64,000 nucleotides of DNA from Saccharothrix australiensis (GTDB lineage: Bacteria; Actinomycetota; Actinomycetes; Mycobacteriales; Pseudonocardiaceae): NCBI RefSeq assembly GCF_003634935.1, contig NZ_RBXO01000001.1, positions 868,001-932,000 of the forward strand, given 5' to 3'. Under the pieces are notes generated by a model, which was not told where the DNA came from, searched no databases, and worked only from the letters and a program-made list of their open reading frames with translations. This document shows, in pieces, positions 44,075 through 53,194 of the stretch (positions are counted from its first letter, which is position 1; each line of letters begins with the position of its first letter). Both the position numbers and the translations under genes were made by a program.

Positions 44075-45445
44075 TCAGCCGAGGTCGGCCAGCATCCCCT
44101 CGCAGCTGCGCACGACCACGGCCGCCGCCCGGCGCCGGCCCTGGTCCAGCGCGGGGTCCGCGGCCTGCTCCCGCCACCGGCCGAGGGTGTCCAGCACGAC
44201 GTGCCGCAGCTCGTCGGCGGTCGGCTCGTACTCCATGCCCAGGCGCGCCAGCGGGTTCGTGCCCAACCCGCCGACGAGCCGGGACGCCTCCGCGGCCAGC
44301 TCGCCGGGCAGCTTAATCCGCCCGCCCTGCAACGCGGCCAGCAGCCGCAGCTCCCGGAAGTCGTGCGCCGAGGCCACGACGCGCTCCAGCCCGGCCGCCA
44401 GCCCGACCGAGCCGGGCCGGGGTTCGTTGCGCAGCACGACGTCCAGGCCCAGCAACGCCGAGCGCGCCTTCAGCACGTCCTGGCGCTCGGTGAAGTACGC
44501 GCCGATCGACTCGCGCAGCTCGCCCAACCCGCTGCGCCGCACCAGCTGCGCGGTCAGCTTGACCTGGGTGTCGAAACCCTGCCGGATCAGCGTCGTGGTC
44601 AGCCGCACGCCGAAGATCCCGAACCGCTCCACGAGGCCGCGGCGGGCACCGGGGTCCAGCCGGACCGGGAAGTCGTCGGCGACGAACCGGTCCGCCGACA
44701 GCAGGTGGTCCTCCAGCTCGGTGCGCGCCAGCGACGCGAGCGACGCCAGCGCGGCGAACTCCTCGGGCCGCAGCGTCCGCGCCGCCACCGCGAGCAGGCC
44801 GGCGATCGCGACGACGTTCTGGCACAGCGGGCGCACCTGCGCCTCCCGCCGGTAGCGGCGGGCGATCTGCTTGGCCGAGGTCAGCGCGTCGATCCGGCCG
44901 CCGCCGATCTCGTCCGCCCGCGCGAGGACCAGGACGGTGCCCACCGGGGCGGCCCGCGCCACGGGGTGGTCGTGCGCGGCCTGGAGGTAGCGCAGGTCGG
45001 TGTGGTGCATGTGCCGGGTCAGGTACAGCACGGCGTCGGCCTCGCCGTAGACCTGCTCGACCGGCGCGTCCGCCGGGGTGTCGACCAGCGTGACGTCCCG
45101 CAGCGACCGGGACGGCCACTCCACCACCACCCGGTCCGCGTGGGCGGCGTCCACGAACGCCCGACCGTCCCGCCGCACGATCGGCACCTCGTGCGGACCC
45201 ACCGACGCCCGCGCCCGCGGCCCGTCCCGGTACCAGGTGACCGTGCCGGTGGGCACGAACTCCTCGCCGATCAACGCGCTGACGACGGTCGACTTCCCGG
45301 TGCGCGGCGCGCCCGCGACCGCCACCCGGACCGGTTCGGCGAACCGGGCCTGGAGGGCGCGCAGCCACGCCACGGCGCGCGGGCTGTCCCGGTAGACCGC
45401 CAGCGCGTCCACCAGCAGCTCCCGCACCTCGTCCGCGAGCGTCAC
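44075..45445 (-). CDS. iniC: Dynamin-like GTPase (IniC-like)
   Basis: The 456-residue protein has a P-loop GAPRTGKS (45-52), a DTPAD switch (TLVDTPADAPVEQVYGEADA) and a helical C-terminal region, which places it with the shorter IniC-type bacterial dynamins. In mycobacteria iniA and iniC belong to an envelope-stress operon induced by isoniazid and ethambutol. IniA remodels membranes. The GTG start overlaps the iniA stop (GTGA), so the two proteins are made in a coupled ratio. The gene symbol is by homology and synteny. Confidence 0.85.
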   Translation of the reverse strand: MTLADEVRELLVDALAVYRDSPRAVAWLRALQARFAEPVRVAVAGAPRTGKSTVVSALIGEEFVPTGTVTWYRDGPRARASVGPHEVPIVRRDGRAFVDAAHADRVVVEWPSRSLRDVTLVDTPADAPVEQVYGEADAVLYLTRHMHHTDLRYLQAAHDHPVARAAPVGTVLVLARADEIGGGRIDALTSAKQIARRYRREAQVRPLCQNVVAIAGLLAVAARTLRPEEFAALASLASLARTELEDHLLSADRFVADDFPVRLDPGARRGLVERFGIFGVRLTTTLIRQGFDTQVKLTAQLVRRSGLGELRESIGAYFTERQDVLKARSALLGLDVVLRNEPRPGSVGLAAGLERVVASAHDFRELRLLAALQGGRIKLPGELAAEASRLVGGLGTNPLARLGMEYEPTADELRHVVLDTLGRWREQAADPALDQGRRRAAAVVVRSCEGMLADLG

Positions 45446-47238
45446 GCGCTGATGCCCAGCGGCGGCGTCCGCCCGAGCGCCTGCACCCGCTGGTAGAGCC
45501 GGACGAGGCGATCGAGTTCGAGCTTCGCCTCGCGGGTGCGGCGCTCCCGCTCGGTGGTGTCGTCCTGCACGGCGCGGCGTGCGCTGCGCGCGGACTCCAG
45601 CAGGGTCTCCTGCAACTCGTCGGCCAGCGCGCTGAAGTGGCCGCGCAGGCTGCGCTGGATGGTGCGGGCGGCGTCCCGGACGTCCTTGCTGAACTTGAGG
45701 AAGAAGTCGTCCACGTGCCGCTGCGCGGCGACCCGCGCGGCGGCCTGGCGGCGCTTGCGGCGCTGGTCGCCCTCGTCCAGGACGGACTTGCCGCCGAACA
45801 GCGCGCCCGCGCCCAGCGAGATCGCGTTGATCAGCGGCATCCCGGCGAGGCTCGTGACCAGGCCGACCATCAGCACGCCGCCGTAGGAGCCGCGCAGGCC
45901 GGTGAACAGCTTCTGGCCCAGGCCGAACTTCTCGATCACCGGCTTGTCCATCTTGGACACGCGGTCGAGCACGTCGGCCGGGAACACCGACTCCGGCAGC
46001 AGGTCGTCGCGGTGCACGGGGAAGCTCCGGGCGACCTTCTCCGCCACCCACGCCGAGCGGTCCAGCAGCCAGGCGAAGTTCGTCGCGGCGGCTTCGGTGA
46101 GGTTGGCCTCCAGCCAGCGCTCGAACTCCTCCCAGCCCAGCGCCGGGTCGGCCGTCTCGAACGTCCGGTCCACCTCGCGCAGGATGCGGCGGGTGCGGTC
46201 GCGCAGGTCGTACTCGACGTCGGACACCAGGTCGGCCATCTCGTCGGCCAGCACCGTCTGCCAGCGCGCGGACCGGCGGCGCAGCTCGTCGACGCGGCGC
46301 TGCGCCTCGTTCAGCGCGGCGATGGTGGCGTGCGCGCCCGCCGAGCCGCGCCCGTCCAGCTCCTCCCGCACCGGCGCGACGAGCTGCTCGATCGCCGACG
46401 CGGCGGCCACGGCGACCGTCCGGCGGGCCAGCACGTCGGCGGCGGCCACGATGTCCCGCTGCACGCACGCCAGCAGCTCGGGGAACCCGGACTCGGCGTT
46501 GAGGGCCCGGTCGCCGGTCTTGGCGGCGCGCAGCCGCAGCGCGGCCGACACGGGCACCTGCTTGGCCGGCACGCCCGCCCGCGCCAGGTGGGCGCGGTTG
46601 CGCTCCAGCACGCGCCGCCACTGCGCGGTGATGTCGATCTTGGTGAGCACCACGGTGACGTTCGGGCAGGAGGTCATGACCTGCTTGAGCAGCTCCAGCT
46701 CGGACTCGGTCAGCTCGGCGGTCGCGTCGGACACCATCAGCACGGCGTCGGCCTGGAGCAGCGCGGCGAACGTGCTGGCGGTGTGCGCGGGCCGGAGGTC
46801 GCCGACGCCCGGCGTGTCGATCAGCACCAGGCCGGAGGTGAGCAGGGCGCGGGGCAGGCCGACCTCGGCCCGCACCAGCTCGCCCGCGTGCGCCGCGCCG
46901 ACCTGGCGCGCGAGCTGGTCCAGCGGGACCGGGACGCGCTCGGTCGGCGTGTCCGCGATCGTGCGCACGAGGGCCGCGCTGGGCACCTCGGCGTGCTGCA
47001 CGAACGTCGGCACGGTGGTCGTCACGTCGTCGCCGACCGCGCACACCGGCGCGTTGACCAGGGCGTTGACGAGCTGGCTCTTGCCCTGCTTGGGCTCGCC
47101 CAGCACGAGCACCCGCAGCTTGGGGTCGAGCTGGCGGGCGCGCTTCTCGCGGAGCCGTTCGGCCAGGTCCGGCCGGTTGTGGGCGGCGCAGGACCGGATC
47201 GTGTCGTCGAGCACGTCGAGCCAGGGTGCGGACATCAC
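45442..47238 (-). CDS. iniA: Dynamin-like GTPase (IniA-like)
   Basis: The 598-residue bacterial dynamin has G1 GEPKQGKS (47-54), a G2-type TTTVPTF, G3 LIDTPGVG (139-146) and G4 TKID (199-202). A helical stalk follows, then a hydrophobic membrane-binding paddle (GGVLMVGLVTSLAGMPLINA) and a C-terminal coiled coil. This matches IniA, which binds and fissions membranes. It lies between iniB-like and iniC-like genes, as in mycobacteria. Two ATGs lie at 47238 and 47235. Confidence 0.88.
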   Translation of the reverse strand: MMSAPWLDVLDDTIRSCAAHNRPDLAERLREKRARQLDPKLRVLVLGEPKQGKSQLVNALVNAPVCAVGDDVTTTVPTFVQHAEVPSAALVRTIADTPTERVPVPLDQLARQVGAAHAGELVRAEVGLPRALLTSGLVLIDTPGVGDLRPAHTASTFAALLQADAVLMVSDATAELTESELELLKQVMTSCPNVTVVLTKIDITAQWRRVLERNRAHLARAGVPAKQVPVSAALRLRAAKTGDRALNAESGFPELLACVQRDIVAAADVLARRTVAVAAASAIEQLVAPVREELDGRGSAGAHATIAALNEAQRRVDELRRRSARWQTVLADEMADLVSDVEYDLRDRTRRILREVDRTFETADPALGWEEFERWLEANLTEAAATNFAWLLDRSAWVAEKVARSFPVHRDDLLPESVFPADVLDRVSKMDKPVIEKFGLGQKLFTGLRGSYGGVLMVGLVTSLAGMPLINAISLGAGALFGGKSVLDEGDQRRKRRQAAARVAAQRHVDDFFLKFSKDVRDAARTIQRSLRGHFSALADELQETLLESARSARRAVQDDTTERERRTREAKLELDRLVRLYQRVQALGRTPPLGISA

Positions 47239-47280
47239 CCGGCAGAGTGTGCCGTGTTCACCCGGTGAGGTGAAAGAGCG

Positions 47281-47311
47281 GGCCGGTCCCGTCCGGCGGA
47301 CGGGACCGGCC
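47281..47311 (-). terminator. Hairpin between iniB-like and iniA-like genes
   Basis: GGCCGGTCCCGTCC (47281-47294) and GGACGGGACCGGCC (47298-47311) form a perfect 14-bp stem with a 3-nt loop, 16 bases after the iniB stop. Because iniA lies downstream in the same direction, it probably acts as a partial terminator or 3' stabiliser that raises IniB over IniA/IniC. Confidence 0.7.
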
Positions 47312-47326
47312 CCGGAGGCGGAGCGC

Positions 47327-48259
47327 TCAGAACAACGTGTCGCTGATGTCGTGGCCGCCGCCGATGAGCGGCACGTCGTTCAGGCCGAAGCCGAGCACCG
47401 GCACGTCGATCGCGCCGACGTGGTCGGTGACGTTGCTCACGCCCGTGCCGTTGGACAGCCGGCCCGCGGTGTCCTCGGCGGTGTCGACCACCGTCTCCGG
47501 GGTCAGGTCGCGCTCGGGCAGGGCGGCCAGGCCGTCCGCGTTCAGGGTCTTGCCGAGGTGGGCCGGGTCGAGCGTGCCCGCCAGTTCGGTGGGCACGTGG
47601 CCGGCGAGGCCACCGGTCACGCCGTCGACCACGCCGGTCAGCGTGTCGACCGTGCCGAACACGGGGCTGGTCAGGCCGTCCGTGGCGGGCAGCGTGCCGG
47701 TGGCCTCGCCCGCGAGGGCGCCGTCCAGGGAGCCGGTCGCCGTGCCGGCCAGGTCGGAGACCGTGCCGGTGGCGGTGGTCGACGTGGCGTCCAGGGTGCT
47801 CGTCACGTCGCCCACCGAGGAGAAGTCACCCGACACGGTCCCGGCGAACGAGTCGGCGGAGTCGGTCGAGCCCCAGCCGGAGAAGCCGCCGAAGACCTCG
47901 TAGCCGTTGGCGTCGGCGCTCAGCGCGCCCGCCGCCGCGAGGTTCACGTCGGACGTGCCGGGCACGCCGGGGAGGGACAGCTGCTGGGCCACGGCCTGGA
48001 GCTGGCCGATGGCGCCGGTGGCGTCCGTCGCGTCCAGCGGCAGGTCGTTGAGCAGCGCGCCGTCGAGAGCGGGCAGGCTCCCGGCGGGCACGTAGTCGAG
48101 GACCAGCGGGAGGACCTCCTGCACGTCCAGAGCGCTGATGTCGCTCAGGCCCGCGTCGGCCAAGGCGCCCTCGGCGTCGGCCTGGAAGTCGGCCAGCGCG
48201 GTCGGGTTGCTCAGCAGGTCGAGGACGAAGTCGTGCAACGTGGTGGGGCTGGAGCCCAT
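47327..48259 (-). CDS. iniB: IniB N-terminal domain protein
   Basis: The 310-residue protein starts with TTLHDFVLDLLSNPTALADF and ALADAGLSDISALDVQEVLP, the IniB N-terminal domain. A long Gly/Ala/Ser/Thr-rich, repetitive body follows (about 120-280), as in mycobacterial IniB. The function of IniB is unknown; its low complexity suggests a structural or envelope role. AGGAG lies about 10 nt before the ATG. It is the first gene of the iniB-iniA-iniC unit. Confidence 0.85.
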   Translation of the reverse strand: MGSSPTTLHDFVLDLLSNPTALADFQADAEGALADAGLSDISALDVQEVLPLVLDYVPAGSLPALDGALLNDLPLDATDATGAIGQLQAVAQQLSLPGVPGTSDVNLAAAGALSADANGYEVFGGFSGWGSTDSADSFAGTVSGDFSSVGDVTSTLDATSTTATGTVSDLAGTATGSLDGALAGEATGTLPATDGLTSPVFGTVDTLTGVVDGVTGGLAGHVPTELAGTLDPAHLGKTLNADGLAALPERDLTPETVVDTAEDTAGRLSNGTGVSNVTDHVGAIDVPVLGFGLNDVPLIGGGHDISDTLF

Positions 48260-48502
48260 GATGGCGTGTCTCCTGGTCGGGTTCAGGGTGCGGTGCGGCG
48301 GGACCGGCAGGGGTGGGTCCAGCCGCGAACCACGGTAGGGAGCCGGGGAGCCGCCGCCATCGGGGATTACTCCCAGTAGATGCCGCAACCACGATGGGGT
48401 GCTTCTCGTTCACTCCCTAGGGGGTTAGGGGATGCGCTTGTGACTCCTTCGTAGCCCCGTGTACCAACTGGGACCGCTACTGACACGAGGGGGCTCCACG
48501 AG
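48260..48502. promoter_or_regulatory. Divergent promoter region, iniB / Hsp70-iniR
   Basis: This 243-bp region separates the two arms of the ini locus. It contains TACT-CCC-AGTA (48369-48379), the palindrome CCCTAGGG (48415-48422) followed by GGTTAGGGG, and an AT-richer stretch toward the plus-strand genes. These are candidate sites for the LuxR-type regulator. Confidence 0.5.
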
Positions 48503-49750
48503 TTGCCGTACGTCCTCGGGGTCGACGTGGGCACGACCCGCACGGCCGCCGCCGTGTGCCGGCTCGACGGCGCGGGCCGCGCCGAACCGGAGCTGGTGGG
48601 CCTCGGCGGTCCCGGCGGCGGCGTCGCGTCGTCGTTGCGGCTCACCGCCGACGGGTCGTTCGCCGTGGGCGAGCCGGGCGACCCGCGCTGGACGGCGGTC
48701 GGGTTCGCGCGGCGCGTCGGCGACGGCGTGCCGGTGGTGCTCGGGTCCGAGCCGTGCGCCGCCGAGGAGCTGACCGCGCTCATGGTGCTGTGGGTCGCGG
48801 GGCAGGTCGCCGAGCGGGAGGGCGAACCGGCCGCCCGGATCGTGCTGGCGCACCCGCCGGGGTGGGGCCCGCACGCCAAGGGCCTCGTGCGGCGGGCGCT
48901 GCGCGCGGTGGGCCTGGAGGACGTCGTCCTGCTCGCCGAGCCCCTGGCCGCCGCGGCGAACCACTCGTTCGGGCGGGGACCGGTGGGCGTGTTCAGCCTG
49001 GGCAGCCACGCGTTCAGCGCGGCGGTCGTGCGGCCGTTCGAGCTGGTGGCGTGGGCCGACGGCGTCGACCAGGCGGCCGGCGCGGACTTCGACGACCTGG
49101 TCTTCGAGCACGTGCGGGCCGCGCTGGGGCGCGCGTTCGGCGAGCTGGACGCCGAGGACCCCCGCACGCGTGCCCTGCGCGGGCGGTTGCGGCGCGACTG
49201 CGAGGCCGCCAAGCGCCTCCTGTCCGGCACGTTCGAGACCGCGGTGCCCGTGCACCTGCCGAGCGGGCTCGTGGAGGTGCCGCTCGACCGGGCCCGGTTC
49301 GAGGAGCTGATCCGGCCTTCGGTCGAGCAGGCCGTGTCGGTGTTCGAGCGGGTCGTGCGCGGCGCGGCCCTGGAGGCGACCGTGCTGGTCGGCGGCAGCG
49401 CGCGGATACCGCTCATCTCGTCCCTGCTGCCCGGCCGGGTGGTGTTCGAGGCCGCGCCGGAGTCGTCCGCGGTGAAGGGCGCGGCGGTGGCCGGGCGGCA
49501 GTTGCTGCTCGGCCCGGACGAACCCGAGCCCATCGAGACGTCCGTGCTGGTGCGCGACGACGACCCGCTGCTGCGGTTCCCCGTCGGCGGTGCGCCCGCG
49601 CCGGACAACGACTGCACCGCGCCACCGCCGCGCCCGCCGATCGAGGTCACACCGCTGGAGCTGCCCGAACGGCGCTCGGTGAAGCGCGTCGTGCGGGGCC
49701 TCGTGTCGGCCGGGCGCTCCCGTGACCGAAAACCCGAGGACGGCCGTTGA
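48503..49750 (+). CDS. Hsp70/DnaK-like ATPase-domain protein
   Basis: The 415-residue protein has the actin/Hsp70 ATPase fold: phosphate-1 VLGVDVGTTRTAAAVCR, connect region LLAEPLAAAANHSFG, a degenerate phosphate-2 (GVFSLGSHAFSAAVV instead of DLGGGTFD), and adenosine motif TVLVGGSARIPLISSLLPG. There is no substrate-binding domain; only a Pro-rich tail follows. It starts with TTG behind GAGGGGG and is coupled (TTGA) to the LuxR gene. A chaperone-like or sensor role in the ini system is inference from position. Confidence 0.85.
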   Translation: MPYVLGVDVGTTRTAAAVCRLDGAGRAEPELVGLGGPGGGVASSLRLTADGSFAVGEPGDPRWTAVGFARRVGDGVPVVLGSEPCAAEELTALMVLWVAGQVAEREGEPAARIVLAHPPGWGPHAKGLVRRALRAVGLEDVVLLAEPLAAAANHSFGRGPVGVFSLGSHAFSAAVVRPFELVAWADGVDQAAGADFDDLVFEHVRAALGRAFGELDAEDPRTRALRGRLRRDCEAAKRLLSGTFETAVPVHLPSGLVEVPLDRARFEELIRPSVEQAVSVFERVVRGAALEATVLVGGSARIPLISSLLPGRVVFEAAPESSAVKGAAVAGRQLLLGPDEPEPIETSVLVRDDDPLLRFPVGGAPAPDNDCTAPPPRPPIEVTPLELPERRSVKRVVRGLVSAGRSRDRKPEDGR

Positions 49751-52128
49751 GCTTGCGCATGACATCCGACCGCCCGCTGCTGGACGCCGAGACCCGCCGA
49801 GTGCTGGCGGGTCTCGCCGCCGCGCCGGGGACCGTGCCGAGGCTGGGCGTCGTCGCGCCCGGCGGGTACGGCAAGACCACCGTGCTGCGGGAGGTCGAGC
49901 GGGTCTGCCGGGACGCGGGCGTGGGCGTCGCCGTCGTCGACGACGCCCACCTGCTGGGCGACGAGGAGCTGCGGTCCCTGCGGTCGCGGGTCGAACGGGG
50001 CGACACCGGCGTCGTGGTCGCGTACCGGCCGTGGCCCCGGTCGCGGGCGTTGGCGGCGCTGGCCGAGTCGCTGGGCCGGGTCCGGCCGCCGCTGATGCCC
50101 CGCGCGTTCACGCGCGAGCAGGTGCGCGCGGTGCTGCCGGCGGCCGGGCGGGCGCTGGCCGACTTCGTGCACCAGCAGACCGGTGGGGTGCCGCGGTTCG
50201 TGGCGCGGCTGGCCGGGTTGACCTCGCCGGACGTGCCGGCCGAGGTGATCGCGTCGTTCCGGGCCGACCTGGACTGGCTGGAGCCGGACGTGCAGAAGTT
50301 CCTGCTCGCCGCCGAGGCGGGCGCGGCGCTGCGGCTGGACCTGCTGGGCGCGTTGCTGGACAAGGACTCCGACGCGGTCGGCGAGGTGATCGAGGCGGGC
50401 CGGGCGACCGGCCTGCTCGCGGCGGACGGCACGCTGCTCCCCGTCGCGCGCACGGCCGTGGTGGCGCTGAGCCGGACCGACCGGCGGATCGCGGTGCGGC
50501 AACGCCTGGCTGAGCTGCAGCTGCGGTCCGGCGGTCCGGTGCTGGACCTGGTGCGCCCGCTGCTGGGCGCCGGCGCGGGCGGACCGGTGGTGTCGGCCGC
50601 GTTCCAGGCGGCGGCGAGCGAAGCGCTGCCCACCGACCCGGCGCTGTCCGCGCGGTTGCTCGCGGCCGTCGGGACGCCCACCGCCGCGCTCGCGGTCCGG
50701 AGGGCGGCGGCGTCGGCGATGTCGGGCGACCTGGACGCGGCGCTGCGGCTCGCCGACCAGGTGATCTCCGCCGGGGAGGGCGAGCACCGCGGCGCGGCGG
50801 CGGAGGTCGCGGCGATCGCGTTGGCGCACCGGGGCCAGTTGGCGCGCAGCACGGAACTCCACCGGTGGTCGCCCAGCGCGGCGTCCGCGGCGTTCGCGGT
50901 GGTCGGCCTGGTCGGGACGGGGCGGTTGCCGACCGGGACGCTGCCCACCGCGCCGCCGACCCTGCTCGACGGCGGCGCTTCCCTGATGGCGCAGGGCGTC
51001 CTGGAGTCGGTGACGGGCACGCCGACCACCGCGCTGTCCACCCTGGTCCGGGCGGCCGGGCTGCTGGAGCCCGCCGGTCGGTCGGTGCTGCTGCCGGACA
51101 CGCCCGCGGCGCTCGCGGCCCTGGTGGCGGTGCAGTGCGGTGAGCTGCCGGTGGCGGAGTCGGTGCTGGACCGGGCGCTGTCGACGGCGCTGGGCGGCAC
51201 GCTGATGACGGTGCGGCACCGGTTGCTGCGGGCGTGGCTCGCGATGGTGCGCGGCGACCTGGTCGGTGCGCGGGAGGCGCTGGTCGCGCTGCGCAAGGCG
51301 GGGCGTCCGCTGGAAGCGCGCGACTGGATCTTCGCCGTGGCGCTGGAGGTCGGGATCGCCCGGCGCAACAGCGACCTGGCGGCGTTGAAGCGGACCTGGG
51401 AGCAGGCGTGCGAGGCCGTGCTGCGGCACCCGGTCGACCTGTACACGTTCCTGCCGCTGGGCGAGTTCGCGGCGGCGGCGGCGCGGCTGCGCGACCAGCA
51501 CCGCGTCGCACCGCACCTGGTGACCGCGCGGACCCTGTTGCGGCAGTTGGGCGACCCGCCGCTGTGGGCCGTGCCGCTGCACTGGAGCGGGCTGCACGCG
51601 GCGATCATCGCGGAGGAGACGTCGGTGGCGGAGGAGCACGCCGCGGCGCTGGCGGCGTGCCGCGACCGGAGCCGGTACGGCGCGCTGGTGTCGAGCGCGG
51701 CGGAGAGCTGGCTGGACGTGCTGGCGGGCGAGGTCGACGCGGACCGGGTGGAGGAGGCCGCGCGCGGGCTGCACGCGGCGGGCCAGTGGTGGGACGCGGC
51801 GCGGCTCGCCGGGCAGGCGGCGATCCGGACGTCCGACCGGCAGGCGATGGTGCGGTTGCTGGACTGCGCGCGCCTGCTACAGGGCAGGCCGGCGGGTGGG
51901 GCGCGGAAACCGGCCGAACCGGCGGAGGCGGCGGCGACCGGGCAGCTCAGCGACCGCGAGCGGGAGGTGGCGGAGCTGGTGGTCGGCGGCCTGACCTACA
52001 AGCAGGTGGGCGACCGGCTGTTCATCTCGGCGAAGACGGTCGAGCACCACGTGGCGCGGATGCGGCAGCGGCTCGGTTGCGGCAGCCGGGCGGAGCTGCT
52101 GGACCAGCTCCGCCAGATCCTGGGCTGA
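49747..52128 (+). CDS. P-loop LuxR-family regulator (IniR-like)
   Basis: The 793-residue protein has a P-loop PGGYGKTT (about 38-45), a Walker-B-like VVDDAHLLG, a long helical-repeat (TPR-like) middle and a C-terminal LuxR HTH (LSDREREVAELVVGGLTYKQ, then VGDRLFISAKTVEHHVARMR). It resembles LAL/STAND regulators. Its position beside iniB parallels IniR (Rv0339c), which controls iniBAC in M. tuberculosis. The TTG at 49747, 6 nt after GAGGA, is preferred; an ATG lies at 49759. Confidence 0.85.
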   Translation: MSLRMTSDRPLLDAETRRVLAGLAAAPGTVPRLGVVAPGGYGKTTVLREVERVCRDAGVGVAVVDDAHLLGDEELRSLRSRVERGDTGVVVAYRPWPRSRALAALAESLGRVRPPLMPRAFTREQVRAVLPAAGRALADFVHQQTGGVPRFVARLAGLTSPDVPAEVIASFRADLDWLEPDVQKFLLAAEAGAALRLDLLGALLDKDSDAVGEVIEAGRATGLLAADGTLLPVARTAVVALSRTDRRIAVRQRLAELQLRSGGPVLDLVRPLLGAGAGGPVVSAAFQAAASEALPTDPALSARLLAAVGTPTAALAVRRAAASAMSGDLDAALRLADQVISAGEGEHRGAAAEVAAIALAHRGQLARSTELHRWSPSAASAAFAVVGLVGTGRLPTGTLPTAPPTLLDGGASLMAQGVLESVTGTPTTALSTLVRAAGLLEPAGRSVLLPDTPAALAALVAVQCGELPVAESVLDRALSTALGGTLMTVRHRLLRAWLAMVRGDLVGAREALVALRKAGRPLEARDWIFAVALEVGIARRNSDLAALKRTWEQACEAVLRHPVDLYTFLPLGEFAAAAARLRDQHRVAPHLVTARTLLRQLGDPPLWAVPLHWSGLHAAIIAEETSVAEEHAAALAACRDRSRYGALVSSAAESWLDVLAGEVDADRVEEAARGLHAAGQWWDAARLAGQAAIRTSDRQAMVRLLDCARLLQGRPAGGARKPAEPAEAAATGQLSDREREVAELVVGGLTYKQVGDRLFISAKTVEHHVARMRQRLGCGSRAELLDQLRQILG

Positions 52129-52480
52129 CACCGGACCACGACGGCCACCCGGCATCGCGCTGGTGGAGCACCAGGCCAAACGGGGCCACCCCATCGTGGT
52201 GATCCGGTGCGCGGCCGAGATCCCCTGCCTGTTGGGCCTGGCGCGGTGGGGATGCGAGTCGGTTGCGTGCGGCTCCGAGTCGGACTGATGGGGGATCGGT
52301 CCGGCGGATTTGTACTCGATCGATGGGGTGGTCGTTGTGCGTGGCGTTCCCGACGACCGTCCAAGACCTGCTGGGCTTCCGAGCGCGTTGAGTCCGTGCT
52401 CACCCTGCTGTGGTGGCGTTGCGCAGAAAGATTCGGCGGTTCGGCTTCCCCGCGTCGTTCGGGAGCGTCCTCACTGACGG
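52129..52480. other. Intergenic region before tetR
   Basis: I see no gene, RNA or strong hairpin in this 350-bp stretch; reading frames here lack family similarity. It has a lower GC content from about 52295. Confidence 0.4.
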
Positions 52481-52526
52481 GTGACAGTATTGCTCGCTCG
52501 TGCTAACTTTTGCTCGTGCGAGCAAA
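52481..52526 (+). promoter_or_regulatory. Leaderless promoter with TetR operator
   Basis: GTGACA (52481-52486), a 17-bp spacer and TAACTT (52504-52509) lie 6 nt before the GTG at 52516. A perfect 18-bp palindrome TTTGCTCG TG CGAGCAAA (52509-52526) overlaps the -10 and the start codon, with an extra TTGCTCG half-site at 52490-52496. It fits autorepression by the encoded TetR protein. Confidence 0.75.
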
Positions 52527-53190
52527 GTCGGTGACGGAGCAGGCCAGGCGGGCGCAGATCGTCGGGGCCGCGATCGAGACCTTGGCCGAACTCGGCTACG
52601 CCGAGACGTCGTTCAAGCGGATCGCCGCCCGCGCCGGGCTGAGCAGCACCGGGTTGATCTCGTACCACTTCAAGGGCAAGCAGGAGCTGGTCGACGAGGT
52701 GCGCGCGGAGGTGCTGCGCCGGTTCGCGGACTTCGTGATGGGCTTCCTCGACCGCTCGGACACGGCCGCCGGTGAGCTGCGGGCGTTCCTGGTGGCGAAC
52801 CTGCGGTTCATGCGCCTCCACCGGTCGCACATGGTGGCCCTGATGCAGGTCCGGCCGCACGTGTCGGCTCGGGACGAGGGCGAGGACCTCCGGAAGATGG
52901 CGGACCTGCTGCGCGAGGGGCAGCGCGCCGGCGAGTTCCGGGGGTTCGACGCGGGGGTGATGGCCGTGTTCATCCTCGCGCTGCGCAACGGGGTGCTGGC
53001 GAGGGTGGCCGAGGACCCTGATCTCGACCTGGACCTCTGCGAGCGCGAGCTGCTGGAGGCCGTCCGGCGGGCGACAACCGCCGACCGCCCGGTCACGGGC
53101 GCGGAGGGCACGGAGGGCACGGACCGCCCGCCCGGCGGTGCGGCGCCACCGCGCACGAGCGCGGGACAACCACGAGGGACGCGGGGGTGA
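52516..53190 (+). CDS. TetR-family regulator, autoregulated
   Basis: The 224-residue protein has an N-terminal HTH (LGYAETSFKRIAARAGLSST, then GLISYHFKGKQEL) and a helical ligand domain. The tail from about 195 is low-complexity (GTEGTDRPPGG). The GTG start lies inside its palindromic operator. The carboxylesterase gene begins 4 bp after its stop, so the regulator probably controls that esterase. Confidence 0.9.
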   Translation: MRAKSVTEQARRAQIVGAAIETLAELGYAETSFKRIAARAGLSSTGLISYHFKGKQELVDEVRAEVLRRFADFVMGFLDRSDTAAGELRAFLVANLRFMRLHRSHMVALMQVRPHVSARDEGEDLRKMADLLREGQRAGEFRGFDAGVMAVFILALRNGVLARVAEDPDLDLDLCERELLEAVRRATTADRPVTGAEGTEGTDRPPGGAAPPRTSAGQPRGTRG

Positions 53191-53194
53191 ATCG

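Noticed and set aside
48367-51774. Very long open frame (over 1100 codons) on the minus strand
   Set aside because: It is antisense to the Hsp70-like and LuxR genes, rich in Arg/Pro/Ala with no domain, and typical of stop-poor antisense frames in high-GC DNA.
52207-52506. 99-codon plus-strand frame before tetR
   Set aside because: Trp/Arg/Ser-rich with no motif or ribosome binding site; the interval is treated as intergenic.
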